Program-made: the position numbers and the translations under genes | Shown: positions 49,615 to 61,239 of the stretch, in pieces | How the letters are laid out: every line of letters starts with the position of its first letter | Numbering within the stretch: the stretch's first letter is position 1 | The notes under the pieces: generated by a model | What the model saw: only the letters and a program-made list of their open reading frames with translations | Told to the model about the DNA's origin: nothing | The model's database searches: none | Assembly (NCBI RefSeq): GCF_030209445.1 | Contig: NZ_JARVSD010000013.1 | Location: 62,001-126,000 of the forward strand | Length of the DNA: 64,000 bases | Direction: 5' to 3' | From: Promicromonospora sp. MEB111 | Lineage (GTDB): Bacteria; Actinomycetota; Actinomycetes; Actinomycetales; Cellulomonadaceae

Positions 49615-52587
49615 TCAGTCGCGCGGCTTCTCGCGCATCTCGAAGGTCTCGATGATGTCGCCCTCGGTGACGTCGTTGAACGACCCGAGACCGATACCGC
49701 ACTCGAAGCCCTCGCGGACCTCGGTGACGTCGTCCTTCTCGCGACGCAGCGACTCGATCGTGAGGTTGTCCCCCACCACGGTGCCGTTGCGGAGCACACG
49801 CGCCTTCGAGTTGCGTCGGATGGTGCCCGAGCGGATCACCGAACCGGCGATGTTGCCGAACTTCGAGGAGCGGAAGACCTGACGGATCTCCGCGGTCCCG
49901 AGCTGGACCTCCTCGTACTCCGGCTTGAGCATGCCCTTGAGGGCCGCCTCGACGTCCTCGATCGCCTGGTAGATGACCGAGTAGAACTTGACGTCGACGC
50001 CCTCGCGCTCCGCCAGCTCCTCGACGCGCTCGCCGTACTTCACGTTGAAGCCGATGATCACGGCGCTGTCGACGGTGGCCAGGTTGACGTCGTTCTGCGT
50101 GATCGCACCCACACCACGGTGGATGACGCGCAGCTCGACCTCCTCGCCCACGTCGATCTTGAGCAGCGCGTCCTCCAGTGCCTCGACGGCACCGGACACG
50201 TCACCCTTGAGGATGAGGTTGAGGCTCTCGACCTTGCCCTTCTTGAGCTCGGTGTCGAAGTCCTCGAGGCTGATCCGCTTGCGGCGCTTGGCCAGCGTCG
50301 CGGCGCGCTCGGCCGCCTCACGCTTCTCGGCGATCTGACGTGCCGTGCGGTCGTCCGGCGCCACGAGGAACGTGTCGCCGGCGCTCGGGACGCTGGTGAG
50401 ACCCAGCACCTGGACCGGACGGGCCGGCGTCGCGGCGTCGACCGCGTTGCCGTGCTCGTCGAACATCGCACGCACACGGCCGTGGGCCGTGCCGGCGACG
50501 ATCGAGTCGCCGACGTGCAGCGTGCCGGACTGGACCAGCACCGTGGCCACGGGGCCGCGACCCTTGTCGAGGTTGGCCTCGATCGCGACGCCGCGCGCGT
50601 CCTTGGACGGGTTGGCGCGCAGGTCGAGGGCCGCGTCGGCGGTCAGCAGGACGGCCTCGATGAGGTCGTCGATGCCGATCCCCGGCTTGGCCGCGACGTC
50701 GACGAACATCGTGTCGCCGCCGTACTCCTCGGCCACCAGGTTGTACTCGGTGAGCTGCTGACGCACCTTCGCCGGGTTGGCGCCCTCGACGTCGATCTTG
50801 TTGACGGCGACGACGATCGGCACGCCGGCGGCCTGCGCGTGGTTCACGGCCTCGACCGTCTGCGGCATCACGCCGTCGTCGGCCGCGACCACGAGGATCG
50901 CGATGTCCGTGACCTGGGCACCACGGGCACGCATGGCGGTGAACGCCTCGTGACCCGGGGTGTCGATGAACGTGATGGCGCGCTCGACGCCCTCGTGCTC
51001 GTGCGTGATCTGGTAGGCACCGATGTGCTGCGTGATGCCACCGTGCTCGCCCGCCACCACGTCCGACTTGCGGATGGCGTCGAGCAGCTTGGTCTTACCG
51101 TGGTCGACGTGACCCATGACGGTCACGACCGGCGGACGGGCGGCCAGGTCGTCGTCGGACTCCCCTGCCTCCTCGGCCTCCAGGTCGATGTCGAACGACC
51201 CGAGCAGCTCGCGGTCCTCCTCCTCGGCCGAGACCATCTCGATCTGGTAGCCGAGCTCGTTCGCGAGCGTGCCGAACGTGTCCTCGTCGAGCGACTGGGT
51301 GGCCGTGGCCATCTCGCCCAGGTGGAACAGGACGGTCACGAGCGCCGCGGGGTTCGCGTCGATCTTGTCGGCGAAGTCGTTCAGCGACGCACCGTGGCGC
51401 AGGCGCACGACCGTGCTGCCGTTGCCGCGGGGAACCTGCACGCCGCCGAGCGACGGGGCCTGCATCGCCTCGAACTCCTGGCGCTTCGCCCGGCGCGACT
51501 TACGACCGCGGACCGGCTTGCCGCCGGCGCGCCCGAAGGCACCCTGCGTCGCACCGCGACCACCGGCACCCCGGCGCGGGCCGCCGAAGCCGCCGCCGCC
51601 ACCACCGGGACGACCCGGAGCACCGGCACCGCCGGCGCCACCAGGACCGGGACGGCCACCGCCGCCGCCACCGGGGCGACCACGGCCACCACCCGGCGCC
51701 GGGCGGTCGCCCGGACGCGGCATGTTGGTCTTGCCCGGCATCATGCCGGGGTTCGGACGCGGGCCACCGCCACCGGTGCCACCGGGACGGGGCGCCGAGG
51801 GACGCGGGCCACCGGGACGGGGGCCGCCCGGGCGCTCGCCGGCCGACTCCGTGCGCTCGGGGCGCTGCCCCGGGCGGGGCATGCCCTGGCTCGTCGCGAA
51901 CGGGTTGTTGCCCGGGCGCGGGTTACCGCCACCGGGACGCTCGCCGGCACCGGCCGCCGGGCGGCCACCACGGCCGCCACCGGGACGGGGCATGCCCTGG
52001 CTGGTCGCGAACGGGTTGTTGCCCGGGCGCGGGTTGCCACCGCCCGGACGGCCACCACGGCCGCCGTCGCGACCACCCGGACGCGCACCCGAGGGCGTCG
52101 CGGCGGGCTTGGGCGCACCAGGCTTGGGTGCCGCGGCGGCCGGCTTCGGCGCGCCGGGCTTGGGCGCCGCGGCGGCCGGCGTGGCCGACGCCGCGGGGGC
52201 CACAGGGGTCTGCTCGGCTGCCGGAGCCGGGGCGGGAGCCTCCGGCGCAGGGGTCGGTGCCGGGGCGGGCGCAGGTGCGGGTGCCGCCTCGGAACGGGGG
52301 GCCGGTGCGGGCGCCGGGGCAGGAGCCGCCTCGGCGGGCTTCCGGGCCGCGGGCTTCGCGGCCGGCTTCGGCGCGCTCTTCACGGCCGGCTTCGCCGCAG
52401 CGCCCTTGTCGGACGCGCCGGCGGCGCCACCGACCGGGAACTTGTCGCGCATCGCTCGCTCGACGGGGGCCTCAAGGGTCGAGGAGGCCGAGCGGACGAA
52501 CTCGCCCGCGGCCTTCAGCTCGCCCATCAGGGTCTTGCTCTCCACTCCGAGCTGCTTAGCCAGCTCGTGAACGCGGATCTTTGCCAC
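49615..52587 (-). CDS. infB: translation initiation factor IF-2
   Basis: IF-2 is the GTPase that delivers initiator tRNA to the 30S subunit. The GTG at 52587, which has AGGAGAG upstream, gives [18 protein letters not shown] and a 990-residue protein. The N-terminal 400 residues are a long Ala/Pro/Gly/Arg-rich region, typical of actinobacteria. The G domain has [16 protein letters not shown] (G1), DTPGHEAF (G3) and NKIDV (G4). The elongation-factor-like domains and the C-terminal initiator-tRNA binding domain are complete. The low-complexity region contains an internal duplication (see the repeat). It is part of the nusA-infB operon. Confidence 0.97.
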   Translation of the reverse strand: MAKIRVHELAKQLGVESKTLMGELKAAGEFVRSASSTLEAPVERAMRDKFPVGGAAGASDKGAAAKPAVKSAPKPAAKPAARKPAEAAPAPAPAPAPRSEAAPAPAPAPAPTPAPEAPAPAPAAEQTPVAPAASATPAAAAPKPGAPKPAAAAPKPGAPKPAATPSGARPGGRDGGRGGRPGGGNPRPGNNPFATSQGMPRPGGGRGGRPAAGAGERPGGGNPRPGNNPFATSQGMPRPGQRPERTESAGERPGGPRPGGPRPSAPRPGGTGGGGPRPNPGMMPGKTNMPRPGDRPAPGGGRGRPGGGGGGRPGPGGAGGAGAPGRPGGGGGGFGGPRRGAGGRGATQGAFGRAGGKPVRGRKSRRAKRQEFEAMQAPSLGGVQVPRGNGSTVVRLRHGASLNDFADKIDANPAALVTVLFHLGEMATATQSLDEDTFGTLANELGYQIEMVSAEEEDRELLGSFDIDLEAEEAGESDDDLAARPPVVTVMGHVDHGKTKLLDAIRKSDVVAGEHGGITQHIGAYQITHEHEGVERAITFIDTPGHEAFTAMRARGAQVTDIAILVVAADDGVMPQTVEAVNHAQAAGVPIVVAVNKIDVEGANPAKVRQQLTEYNLVAEEYGGDTMFVDVAAKPGIGIDDLIEAVLLTADAALDLRANPSKDARGVAIEANLDKGRGPVATVLVQSGTLHVGDSIVAGTAHGRVRAMFDEHGNAVDAATPARPVQVLGLTSVPSAGDTFLVAPDDRTARQIAEKREAAERAATLAKRRKRISLEDFDTELKKGKVESLNLILKGDVSGAVEALEDALLKIDVGEEVELRVIHRGVGAITQNDVNLATVDSAVIIGFNVKYGERVEELAEREGVDVKFYSVIYQAIEDVEAALKGMLKPEYEEVQLGTAEIRQVFRSSKFGNIAGSVIRSGTIRRNSKARVLRNGTVVGDNLTIESLRREKDDVTEVREGFECGIGLGSFNDVTEGDIIETFEMREKPRD
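51876..52050 (-). repeat. internal duplication in the infB low-complexity region
   Basis: About 64 nt at 51876-51939 recur at 51987-52050 with few changes, a period of 111 nt or 37 codons. Both copies encode the peptide [17 protein letters not shown]. It is an in-frame duplication within the disordered N-terminal region of IF-2. Confidence 0.8.
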
Positions 52588-52658
52588 ATCTCTCCTGTCT
52601 CGGTCCATCCCGGGACAGGGAGGACCACCTTTAGGACTGCGTACTCATCGCTGGGGAC

Positions 52659-52766
52659 TCATCGGGTGCCCATCGGCTTCTGACCCGCTTCCTTGTCGAC
52701 GAACTTCATGATTCGGCCGGGCGCGGTGTGACGCCCGGTCGGGACGGTCTTGCGGTCGGCATCCCC
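52659..52766 (-). other. in-frame extension of ylxR after its stop codon
   Basis: After the ylxR stop TGA (52769-52767) the same frame stays open for 35 codons, ending EAGQKPMGTR and a TGA at 52661-52659. This C-terminal flavour resembles the basic tails of other actinobacterial YlxR proteins. It could mean a nonsense mutation that shortened YlxR, stop-codon read-through, or a sequence error. It may also be coincidence. Confidence 0.4.
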
Positions 52767-53042
52767 TCACCGGCCGAGGTGTGCTCGTACCCCGCCGAGG
52801 TCGAGGGGTCCGTCGGCGCGCAGTGCGCGGGGGACGGCCCTGCGGCGCTCGGCGAGCTCCAGGCACTGCGGCTCCGGGTGAACCCAGGCACCGCGACCCG
52901 GCAGACAGGCACGGACATCGACCACGATGCGCCGTGGCTCTGCCACGTCGACACCGTGCGTCGGAGAATCCAGCACCAGACGCAGGAGTGCAGACCGCTG
53001 GTCGCGCCCCCGGCACCCGACACACGTACGCACCGGGCCCAT
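52767..53042 (-). CDS. ylxR: YlxR family RNA-binding protein (DUF448)
   Basis: This 91-residue protein has the YlxR signature: MGPVRTCVGCRGRDQRSALLRLV, then GRGAWVHPEPQCLELAERRRAVPRALR. YlxR lies between nusA and infB in most bacteria and is an RNA-binding or nucleoid-associated regulator. The zinc-ribbon-like CVGC is partly kept (a second Cys in PEPQCLE). The ATG at 53042 is a conservative start; upstream in-frame codons exist. The C-terminus may be truncated by an in-frame stop (see the extension). It belongs to the rimP-nusA-ylxR-infB operon. Confidence 0.9.
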   Translation of the reverse strand: MGPVRTCVGCRGRDQRSALLRLVLDSPTHGVDVAEPRRIVVDVRACLPGRGAWVHPEPQCLELAERRRAVPRALRADGPLDLGGVRAHLGR

Positions 53043-53120
53043 GACAGGCGGAACGGGGTGTGTCGAAAGACGGGCGCGTGGCCCAGACTCGGACAGTCTA
53101 CCGCGCCGACCCACCGGGCG

Positions 53121-54170
53121 TTACCGACCGCTCTGCGCGTCGGCGGCGGCGCCACCTGCGTCGGCGTCCGCCGCCTCGTCCGAGCGGATGTCGATCCGCC
53201 AGCCCGTCAGCTTCGCGGCGAGCCGGGCGTTCTGGCCCTCCTTGCCGATCGCGAGGGAGAGCTGGTAGTCGGGGACGATCGCCCGCGCGGCACGCGCATC
53301 GGCGTCGACCACTGTGACCGACGACACACGGGCCGGCGACAGCGCGCTGGCCACGAAGGACGCGGGGTCGTCACTGTGGTCGACGATGTCGATCTTCTCG
53401 CCGTGCAGCTCGGCCATCACGGCGCGGACACGCGCGCCCATCGGGCCGATGCACGCGCCCTTGGCGTTGAGCCCGGACACACGCGAGCGCACGGCCATCT
53501 TGGTGCGGTGCCCCGCCTCGCGGGCGATGGCTGTGATCTCCACCGAGCCGTCCGCGATCTCCGGGACCTCGAGCTCGAAGAGCTTGCGCACCAGGTTCGG
53601 GTGCGTACGGCTCAACGTGATCTGGGGGCCCTTCATTCCGCGGCTGACCTCGACCACGTAGGCGCGCAGGCGCTCGCCGTGCACGTACTCCTCGGTGGGC
53701 ACCTGCTCGTGCGGCGGCAGCACCGCCTCCGTCCCGCCCACGTCCACCAGCACCATGCGCGGGTCGCGGCCCTGCTGGATGACGCCGGCCAGGACCTCGC
53801 CCTCCTTGCCGCGGAAGGTGCCGAGCACCTGGTCGTCCTCGGCGTCGCGCAGCCGCTGGACGATCACCTGGCGGGCCGTCGCGGTCGCGATGCGGCCGAA
53901 GTCCTGCGGCGTGTCGTCGAACTCGGGCCCGAGCTCCACGACGGGGCGCGCGTCCGGATCCTCAGGGTCCGCGGCGACGGGCAGCTCCTCGCGCGCCCAC
54001 ACCGTCACGTGGCCCGACGCGCGGTCCACCTCGACCCGGGCCCGGTTGTAGGCGTCCGGGGTGCGGTGGTAGGCCGAGAGGAGCGCCTGCTCGATGGCCG
54101 CGACGAGGACGTCCAGGCTGAGGTCCCTCTCGCGCTCCAGCATCCGGAGCGTGCTCATGTCGATGTCCAT
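53121..54170 (-). CDS. nusA: transcription termination/antitermination protein NusA
   Basis: NusA binds RNA polymerase and controls pausing, termination and antitermination. The 349-residue protein begins [17 protein letters not shown] and has the N-terminal polymerase-binding domain ([12 protein letters not shown]), an S1 domain ([19 protein letters not shown]) and two KH domains ([41 protein letters not shown]). No C-terminal acidic repeats are present, typical for actinobacteria. The ATG is 1 nt after the rimP stop, so the two are coupled. The order rimP-nusA-ylxR-infB is universal. Confidence 0.96.
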   Translation of the reverse strand: MDIDMSTLRMLERERDLSLDVLVAAIEQALLSAYHRTPDAYNRARVEVDRASGHVTVWAREELPVAADPEDPDARPVVELGPEFDDTPQDFGRIATATARQVIVQRLRDAEDDQVLGTFRGKEGEVLAGVIQQGRDPRMVLVDVGGTEAVLPPHEQVPTEEYVHGERLRAYVVEVSRGMKGPQITLSRTHPNLVRKLFELEVPEIADGSVEITAIAREAGHRTKMAVRSRVSGLNAKGACIGPMGARVRAVMAELHGEKIDIVDHSDDPASFVASALSPARVSSVTVVDADARAARAIVPDYQLSLAIGKEGQNARLAAKLTGWRIDIRSDEAADADAGGAAADAQSGR

Positions 54171-54171
54171 G

Positions 54172-54756
54172 TCAGCCTTCCTCGTTGCGGCCGGGGTGAC
54201 CCTCGGTCGTGTTGTCCGTAGCGGCACCGTCCGAGTCCTCGTCGGTGTCTTCACCTGCACTCTCGCCCAGTTCCGAATCCTCGGCATCCTGGGCGTCCTC
54301 GAGCCGTCGCAGCTCGACCTCGACCTTGCCCCGCGCGACGTCGCCGAGCGGGACGTGCCGGTCGTCGTCGAGCACCAGCACGGCGTCGTCGAGCACGTCG
54401 GTCAGCCGGCCCTCGACCCGGCCGCCGTCGGTGAGCTTGAGCGTCACCATCCGCGTGCGGGCACGCTTGAAGTGGCGCAGCTCGGTCAGCGGCCGGGAGG
54501 TGCCCGGCGTCGAGATCTCGAGCGTGTAGGCACCGGCGACGACGTCGTCCGTGTCCAGCGCCGCGGAGATCGCGCGCGACACGTCGCCGAGGACGTCGGA
54601 GTCCAGGCTGCCCACGGCGTCGTCCGGCAGGTCGACGGTGACCCGGACCACGGACTTGCTGCCCGCCCGGGTGGCGCTCACCTCCTCGAGGTAGAGCCCG
54701 GCGGCCTCGACCACCGGCCCCACCACCTCGCGGACCGCATCCGCCTGCTGTGTCAT
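54172..54756 (-). CDS. rimP: ribosome maturation factor RimP
   Basis: RimP is needed for 30S subunit assembly. This 194-residue protein has the N-terminal alpha/beta domain ([52 protein letters not shown]) and the Sm-like C-terminal domain ([23 protein letters not shown]). The last 35 residues are a highly acidic tail with no clear family equivalent. The ATG at 54756 follows GGGAGG. It is the first gene of the operon nusA-ylxR-infB; its promoter must lie in the 195 nt up to 54952. Confidence 0.94.
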   Translation of the reverse strand: MTQQADAVREVVGPVVEAAGLYLEEVSATRAGSKSVVRVTVDLPDDAVGSLDSDVLGDVSRAISAALDTDDVVAGAYTLEISTPGTSRPLTELRHFKRARTRMVTLKLTDGGRVEGRLTDVLDDAVLVLDDDRHVPLGDVARGKVEVELRRLEDAQDAEDSELGESAGEDTDEDSDGAATDNTTEGHPGRNEEG

Positions 54757-54951
54757 CGACTGCCTCCCGTCGGCTCCCCCGGGCGGGGGCACGGTTCGAG
54801 CCGGAACGGTTCGACCGATGTGCTGTTGTTGTCTGCGTCAAGCCTAACGAAGCGTCGGACCTCGGCACTTCGCGAAGAACGTGATGTCCGTGACCCGACC
54901 GCAACCGGTCGGGCACGAACGGGGTTCCAGAACATGGCATCATCGGCCCCG

Positions 54952-56013
54952 ATGAACCCCTACGGCCGCACGGCCCGCTCCCGACGCCGGTCAGGCCTGA
55001 CTGCGCTGGCCCTGACCTGCGCGATCATTCTCTCAGGTTGCGGGCTGCGGCTGGAGACGCCGCCGCCGACGGAGCCCGTGCCCGACGCGGCGGAGGTCCT
55101 GCGGCGCACCGCCGTGGCCGACGCGCTGCTGGTGGCCGACCAGGCCTCGACCGCCGCGACGTCGGACGGGATCAGGGCCGACGTGGAGGCCGAGCTCACC
55201 GTCATCGCCGAGACCGCGACCGCGCAGGCGGAAGAGCTCGGCGGCGAGTACGACTCCGGCCTCGGCGACATCGTGGCCGAGGACTCCGGCTCCTCGCCCT
55301 CCGCCACCACCCAGGAGCCCACGCCCCGGGCCGTCGTCGTGTCGCTGGGCGACGCCGCGACGCGTACCCGGGCGGCGGCCGACCAGGCACCGTCCGGGCC
55401 GCTGGGCCGGCTGCTCGCCTCGATCTCCACGTCGCAGACGCAGCACGCCAGGACCCTCGCGCAGCTCACCGGGGCCGACGGCCCGGCGCTGCCCCCCACC
55501 GAGATCCCCGAGCCCGCCGACGCCGCCCCGGAGCCCAGCGAGGGCGACGAGGGCTCGGCGACGCCCGCGTCGGCCAAGGAGGAGGAGACCGCCGTGCTGC
55601 CCACCGGGCTCGCGGCCGAGGACCTGAGCGCCCTGATCCTGGCCGAGGACACGGCGGCCTACGCGCTCGAGGTGCGGGCGGCGCAGGCCGACGAGCCGGT
55701 CCGCACCCAGGCGCACGAGCGCGCCGTGGTGCACCGCGCCCGGGCCCAGGACTGGGCCGTCGCCGCCGGGACGGACGGCACCGACCAGGACCCGCGGCGC
55801 GTCGCCTATGCGGTGCCCGGAACCGACATCACCACGACGGACCTCGCCCGCGACCTCGAGAACGGCCTGGCGCAGAACTACGCCTCGCTGGTCGGCATCG
55901 CCGAACCGGGCACGCGCGCCGTGCTGGTCGCGCTCCTGACGGACTCCACGCTCGCCGGCGCCCGGTGGGGCGCTCCGGCAGTCCCGTTCCCGGGAATGCC
56001 GGAGCTCGCCTGA
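54952..56013 (+). CDS. DUF4439-like (ferritin-like domain) lipoprotein
   Basis: This 353-residue exported protein has a strong signal peptide and a lipobox LSGC with Cys30, so it is a membrane-anchored lipoprotein. The mature part is Ala/Glu-rich and helical; a DUF4439-like region covers LSALILAEDTAAYALEVRAAQ near residue 215 and HRARAQDWAVAAGTD. The middle has Pro/Glu/Ser-rich linkers. DUF4439 adopts a ferritin-like fold, but no diiron ligand set is obvious to me. An ATG at 54934 would extend it by six residues. It is divergent from rimP and convergent with proS; its function is unknown. Confidence 0.75.
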   Translation: MNPYGRTARSRRRSGLTALALTCAIILSGCGLRLETPPPTEPVPDAAEVLRRTAVADALLVADQASTAATSDGIRADVEAELTVIAETATAQAEELGGEYDSGLGDIVAEDSGSSPSATTQEPTPRAVVVSLGDAATRTRAAADQAPSGPLGRLLASISTSQTQHARTLAQLTGADGPALPPTEIPEPADAAPEPSEGDEGSATPASAKEEETAVLPTGLAAEDLSALILAEDTAAYALEVRAAQADEPVRTQAHERAVVHRARAQDWAVAAGTDGTDQDPRRVAYAVPGTDITTTDLARDLENGLAQNYASLVGIAEPGTRAVLVALLTDSTLAGARWGAPAVPFPGMPELA

Positions 56014-56035
56014 CGGTCGGCCCCGACCTCGGCTT

Positions 56036-57862
56036 TCAGCCGAGCAGGGCCTCGACGCGCTCGACCACGGCGTCCACGATGCCGGCCACGGGGAACTGCT
56101 CCGCCTCGCCCGCGCGCGGCCGGACCTCGACCACGCCGTCGGCCAGGCTCTTGCCCACGGTGACCACGAGCGGGGCGCCGAGCAGCTCGGCGTCCTTGAA
56201 CTTCACGCCCGGTGTCACCTTGCCGGCCCGGTCGTCGTAGAGCACCTCGACGCCGCGGGCGGCCAGCTCCTCGGCGATCTTCGCGGCGGCCTCGAACACC
56301 GCAGCGTCCTTGCTAGCCGCCACCAGGTGCACGTGCACCGGCGCGACGTGCGCCGGCCATGCCAGGCCGCGCTCGTCGTGGTTGGCCTCGGCCAGCGCGG
56401 CCAGCGCCCGCGTGACGCCGACGCCGTACGAGCCCATGGTCACCACGGCCTGCTTGCCGTTCTCGTCGAGCACGACCAGGCCGAGGGCCTCGGCGTACTT
56501 GCGGCCGAGCTGGAAGATGTGGCCCATCTCGATGCCGCGCGCGAGCTCCAGCGGGCCGGAGCCGTCGGGCGCCGGGTCGCCGGGTCGCACCTCGGCGGCC
56601 TCGACGGTGCCGTCGGCGGTGAAGTCACGGCCGGCCACCAGGTCGAACACGTGCTTGCCGGGCTCGTTGGCACCCGTGATCCAGCGGGTGCCGGACACCA
56701 CGCGGGGATCGAGGAGGTAACGGATGGCGGGGACCTTCTCGCCGTCGGCGCCCTCGACCTGCTCGCCCTGGGGGCCGAGCGCCTGCGGGCCGATGTAGCC
56801 CTTGACCAGCTGGGGGAACTTCTTGAAGTCCTCCTCGGTGGCGGCCTCGGGCTCGGCCGGGGTGAGCGCGGCCTCGATGCGCTTGAGGTCGACCTCGCGG
56901 TCGCCGGGCAGGCCGACGACGACCAGCTCGCGGGTCCCGTCGGGCTGCACCAGCGCGAGCACCACGTTCTTCAGGGTGTCTGCGGCGGTCCAGGCCCGGT
57001 CGGGGCGGGGGAACTTCGCGTTCGCGACGTCGACCAGCGTGGCGATCGTCGGGGTGTCCGGCGTGTCCTCGACGTGAGCCGCGGGGGCGTCGTCGTACGG
57101 GATCGCCTCGGGGACGGGCGTGACCACGGCCTCCACGTTGGCGGCGTAGCCGCCGGGCGAGCGCACGAAGGTGTCCTCGCCGATCGGCGAGGGCGAGAGA
57201 AACTCCTCGGAGCGGGAGCCGCCCATGGCGCCCGACATCGCGGAGACGATCACGTACTCCAGGCCGAGGCGCGTGAAGATCTTCTCGTACGCCTCGCGGT
57301 GCTTCTGGTAGCTGACGTCCAGGCCCTCGTCCTTGACGTCGAAGGAGTACGAGTCCTTCATGATGAACTCGCGCCCGCGGATCAGGCCGGCCCGGGGGCG
57401 CGCCTCGTCGCGGTACTTGGTCTGGATCTGGAAGAGCGTGACCGGCAGGTCCTTGTACGACGAGTACAGGTCCTTGACCAGGAGCGCGAACATCTCCTCG
57501 TGCGTGGGCGCGAGCAGGTAGTCGGCGTCCTTGCGGTCCTTGAGCCGGAACAGGCCGGCGCCGTACTCCTCCCAGCGGCCCGTCGCCTCATAGGGCTCCC
57601 GCGGCAGCAGCGCCGGGAAGTGCACCTCCTGGCCGCCGATCGCGACCATCTCCTCGCGGACGATCGCCTCGATCTTGGCCAGCACCCGCAGGCCGAGCGG
57701 CAGCCACGAGTAGATGCCCGGGGCGGCCCGGCGGATGTACCCGGCCCGCACGAGGAGCTTGTGGCTGGCGACCTCGGCCTCGGCCGGGTCCTCGCGCAGG
57801 GTACGGACGAAGAGGGACGACATGCGCAGCACGTCGCCCTGAGTGAGGCGTGCGGAAGACAT
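56036..57862 (-). CDS. proS: prolyl-tRNA synthetase
   Basis: This 608-residue class II synthetase is of the bacterial type with an insertion editing domain. Class II motif 2 is in [21 protein letters not shown] and motif 3 is in [18 protein letters not shown]. The editing domain lies between motifs 2 and 3 (about residues 225-400). The ATG giving [12 protein letters not shown] is preceded by TAGGCT 7 nt upstream. In mycobacteria proS lies next to the rimP-nusA-infB cluster as here. It is convergent with the lipoprotein gene, 22 nt apart. Confidence 0.97.
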   Translation of the reverse strand: MSSARLTQGDVLRMSSLFVRTLREDPAEAEVASHKLLVRAGYIRRAAPGIYSWLPLGLRVLAKIEAIVREEMVAIGGQEVHFPALLPREPYEATGRWEEYGAGLFRLKDRKDADYLLAPTHEEMFALLVKDLYSSYKDLPVTLFQIQTKYRDEARPRAGLIRGREFIMKDSYSFDVKDEGLDVSYQKHREAYEKIFTRLGLEYVIVSAMSGAMGGSRSEEFLSPSPIGEDTFVRSPGGYAANVEAVVTPVPEAIPYDDAPAAHVEDTPDTPTIATLVDVANAKFPRPDRAWTAADTLKNVVLALVQPDGTRELVVVGLPGDREVDLKRIEAALTPAEPEAATEEDFKKFPQLVKGYIGPQALGPQGEQVEGADGEKVPAIRYLLDPRVVSGTRWITGANEPGKHVFDLVAGRDFTADGTVEAAEVRPGDPAPDGSGPLELARGIEMGHIFQLGRKYAEALGLVVLDENGKQAVVTMGSYGVGVTRALAALAEANHDERGLAWPAHVAPVHVHLVAASKDAAVFEAAAKIAEELAARGVEVLYDDRAGKVTPGVKFKDAELLGAPLVVTVGKSLADGVVEVRPRAGEAEQFPVAGIVDAVVERVEALLG

Positions 57863-57869
57863 GGGGCAC

Positions 57870-57875
57870 AGCCTA
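57870..57875 (-). promoter_or_regulatory. -10 box of proS
   Basis: TAGGCT on the minus strand ends 7 nt before the proS ATG. Confidence 0.4.
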
Positions 57876-57955
57876 TCCGCGCGGAGCCCCACGGCTCGCC
57901 TGGAATTGGTGGTGCTTACCTTGCCGTGTCCCGGGAAGTTGCGGAGGATGAGGCC

Positions 57956-58882
57956 ATGCCTGAGCTGCCCGAGGTCGCCGCGCTCGCCGACTTCCTGCGC
58001 GCGCGGACGACGGGGCGCACCGTCGCCGCGGTGGAGGTCGGCTCGATCGCGGCGCTCAAGACGTTCGACCCGCCGCCATCGGCGCTCACCGGGGGCCGGG
58101 TCGTGGACGTGGCCAGGCATGGCAAGTGGCTGGACCTTGCCGTCTCCCCCGCCGCTGACGATGCCGCGCCCGACGGCGCCCCGCTCCACCTGGTCTTCCA
58201 CCTCTCCCGGGGCGGCTGGGTGCGCTGGTCGGACGCCCTGTCGACCAAGCCCGTCCGGCCGTCGCTCGGCGGTTCCAGCCGGGGCGCGATCCTGGCGCTG
58301 CGCGTGCGGCTCGACGACGGCTCCGGGTTCGACCTGACCGAGGCCGGGACCCGCAAGCGGCTCGCGGTGCACGTGGTCCGCGACCCGGCTGACGTCGAGA
58401 TGATCGCCTCCCTGGGTGTGGAGCCGCTCGCGCCCGAGTTCACCACCGAGGTGCTGGCCGGGCTGCTCGCGGCGAAGAACCAGCAGGTCAAGGGCCTGCT
58501 GCGCGACCAGCGGGCCATCGCCGGCATCGGCAACGCCTACAGCGACGAGATCCTGCTCGTCGGCCGGTTCAGCCCGTACAAGCTGACCGGGACGTTCACG
58601 CCCGAGGAGACCGCCCGGCTGCACACCGCGATCGGCGACGTGCTCGCCGAGGCGATCGAGGCGGCGTCGGGCAAGCCGGCCAAGGAGCTCAAGGACGCCA
58701 AGCGCGCCGGGATGCGGGTGCACGGGCGCACCGGCGAGCCGTGCCCCGGCTGGAACGGCGTCCCGTGCGGCGACACGGTGCACGAGGTGTCGTTCGCCGA
58801 CCGGTCGATGCAGTACTGCCCGACGTGCCAGACGGGCGGCAAGCCGCTGGCGGACCGCCGGATGTCCAAGCTGCTGCGCTGA
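57956..58882 (+). CDS. Fpg/Nei family DNA glycosylase
   Basis: This 308-residue glycosylase starts MPELPEV, giving catalytic Pro2 and Glu3, and has the Lys of the beta-hairpin in [10 protein letters not shown] and the H2TH region [18 protein letters not shown]. It belongs to the actinobacterial Fpg-like branch. The C-terminal zinc finger is unusual: the first cysteine pair is C-x7-C (CPGWNGVPC) where the family has C-x2-C, while the second is CPTC as normal, with 16 residues between. A five-residue insertion in the first knuckle explains this. The protein should remove oxidised purines, but the changed finger may affect DNA binding. Confidence 0.88.
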   Translation: MPELPEVAALADFLRARTTGRTVAAVEVGSIAALKTFDPPPSALTGGRVVDVARHGKWLDLAVSPAADDAAPDGAPLHLVFHLSRGGWVRWSDALSTKPVRPSLGGSSRGAILALRVRLDDGSGFDLTEAGTRKRLAVHVVRDPADVEMIASLGVEPLAPEFTTEVLAGLLAAKNQQVKGLLRDQRAIAGIGNAYSDEILLVGRFSPYKLTGTFTPEETARLHTAIGDVLAEAIEAASGKPAKELKDAKRAGMRVHGRTGEPCPGWNGVPCGDTVHEVSFADRSMQYCPTCQTGGKPLADRRMSKLLR

Positions 58883-58915
58883 CCGGCGTCGCTGGCCGTG
58901 GGCCGGGCCGCCATT

Positions 58916-58983
58916 CCCCTTCGAGGCCTAAGTTTCTTCGCTTTGCGGCGCTCGAAAGCGAAGAAACTTAGGCCTCGAAGGGG
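58916..58983. terminator. bidirectional hairpin terminator after the Fpg gene
   Basis: A perfect 29-bp stem (58916-58944 with 58955-58983, beginning CCCCTTCGAGGCC) closes a 10-nt loop between the convergent glycosylase gene and the acetyltransferase gene. It has no clear T-run. Confidence 0.85.
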
Positions 58984-59001
58984 AGGGTCAGAGGCGAACA
59001 G

Positions 59002-59964
59002 TCAGAACAGGACCGTCGCGAACGTGCCCACCTGTTCGAAGCCGACCCGCCGGTATGCCGCCATGGCCCGCTCGTTGTAGGCGTTCACGTAGAGCGAGAC
59101 GACCGGCGCGACCGACGCGCGGGTCGCGTCGACCACCGCCGCCATGCCCGACTCCGACCAGCCGCGACCGCGGAACGCCGGCTCCACCCAGACGCCCTGC
59201 ACCTGGGCGACCCCGCCGGCCACCGCGCCGAGCTCGGCCTTGAAGGCCACGGCGGGCCGCCCGGCGACGTCGGGCACGAGGCGGACGAACGACCGCCCCT
59301 CCGCGATGAGCGACTTCACGCGCTCCGCGTAGGCGGAGCCGCCGGAGGCGACCGGCGAGTAGCCGACCTCCTCGGTGAACATGCGCACGCAGGCGGGCAG
59401 GACGAGGTCCAGCTCGGCCAGGACCGACCGGCGGACCGTGGGCTCGGGCGGCACCGAGGGCGCCGTCCCGATGGCCATCGACGGCTGGTCGGCCCGGATG
59501 TCCCGGGCCGCCGGCCAGTGCGGGGACAGCCGCTCCCAGAGCGCGAGCGCGGCCCGCTGCTCCCCCACGATCGACGAGGACCGCCGTCCGTACACGCGCG
59601 CGACCGCCGTGAAGGCGGCGATCGCCTCGGCGCGCCGGGCCGGGTCCGTGATCGGGACCACGGGCACCAGGTTGGCGCCGGACCAGCACACCGCCTCGAG
59701 CGGGCCGACGGCGGGGAACCCCCACGCCTGGCCCGCGGCGGCACCGAACCCCGAGCGCGCCGCGATCTCCAGGCGCGCGGTGGCGAGCACCGACGCGACG
59801 GGGTCGACGGCGCAGACCGCGAGCGCCGCCGCCAGGTCCCCGCGGGTCAGCGCCCGGGCGAGGACCTCGCCGCGGTCGAGCTGCGAACGAATGTCCTGTT
59901 CGCCCGGTTCGAACGGGCCGTCAGGGCGCGCCCCGGCCGGAACCGGGGTGCGCCACCGAGACAT
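59002..59964 (-). CDS. DUF4081 GNAT family acetyltransferase
   Basis: This 320-residue protein has the DUF4081 N-terminal region (SGFGAAAGQAWGFPAVGPLE; CWSGANLVPV) and a C-terminal GNAT domain with VQGVWVEPAFRGRGWSESGM and NAYNERAMAAYRRVGFEQVG. It matches the mycobacterial Rv2867c family, next to ispG there as well. The substrate is unknown. A ribosome-binding site GGAGCAAGG precedes the ATG. It lies downstream of ispG on the same strand, separated by 60 nt. Confidence 0.9.
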   Translation of the reverse strand: MSRWRTPVPAGARPDGPFEPGEQDIRSQLDRGEVLARALTRGDLAAALAVCAVDPVASVLATARLEIAARSGFGAAAGQAWGFPAVGPLEAVCWSGANLVPVVPITDPARRAEAIAAFTAVARVYGRRSSSIVGEQRAALALWERLSPHWPAARDIRADQPSMAIGTAPSVPPEPTVRRSVLAELDLVLPACVRMFTEEVGYSPVASGGSAYAERVKSLIAEGRSFVRLVPDVAGRPAVAFKAELGAVAGGVAQVQGVWVEPAFRGRGWSESGMAAVVDATRASVAPVVSLYVNAYNERAMAAYRRVGFEQVGTFATVLF

Positions 59965-60024
59965 GCCTTGCTCCGTTCGAGTCCGACCCTTCAGTATCGC
60001 CCGAGTCCGAGATCCTGCTCCGGC

Positions 60025-61188
<1,164 letters not shown>

Positions 61189-61194
61189 AGGATC

Positions 61195-61200
61195 AGTATC
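61195..61200 (-). promoter_or_regulatory. -10 box of ispG
   Basis: GATACT on the minus strand ends 6 nt before the GTG at 61188, supporting that start and a leaderless mRNA. Confidence 0.4.
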
Positions 61201-61239
61201 CACGCTTCAGAAGGTGCAAAACGCACTTGGTGTCTGGCA

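Noticed and set aside
49012-52683. A 1223-codon plus-strand frame opposite infB and rbfA
   Set aside because: It mirrors infB codons and translates to repetitive Arg/Gly/Leu/Thr text without any family resemblance.
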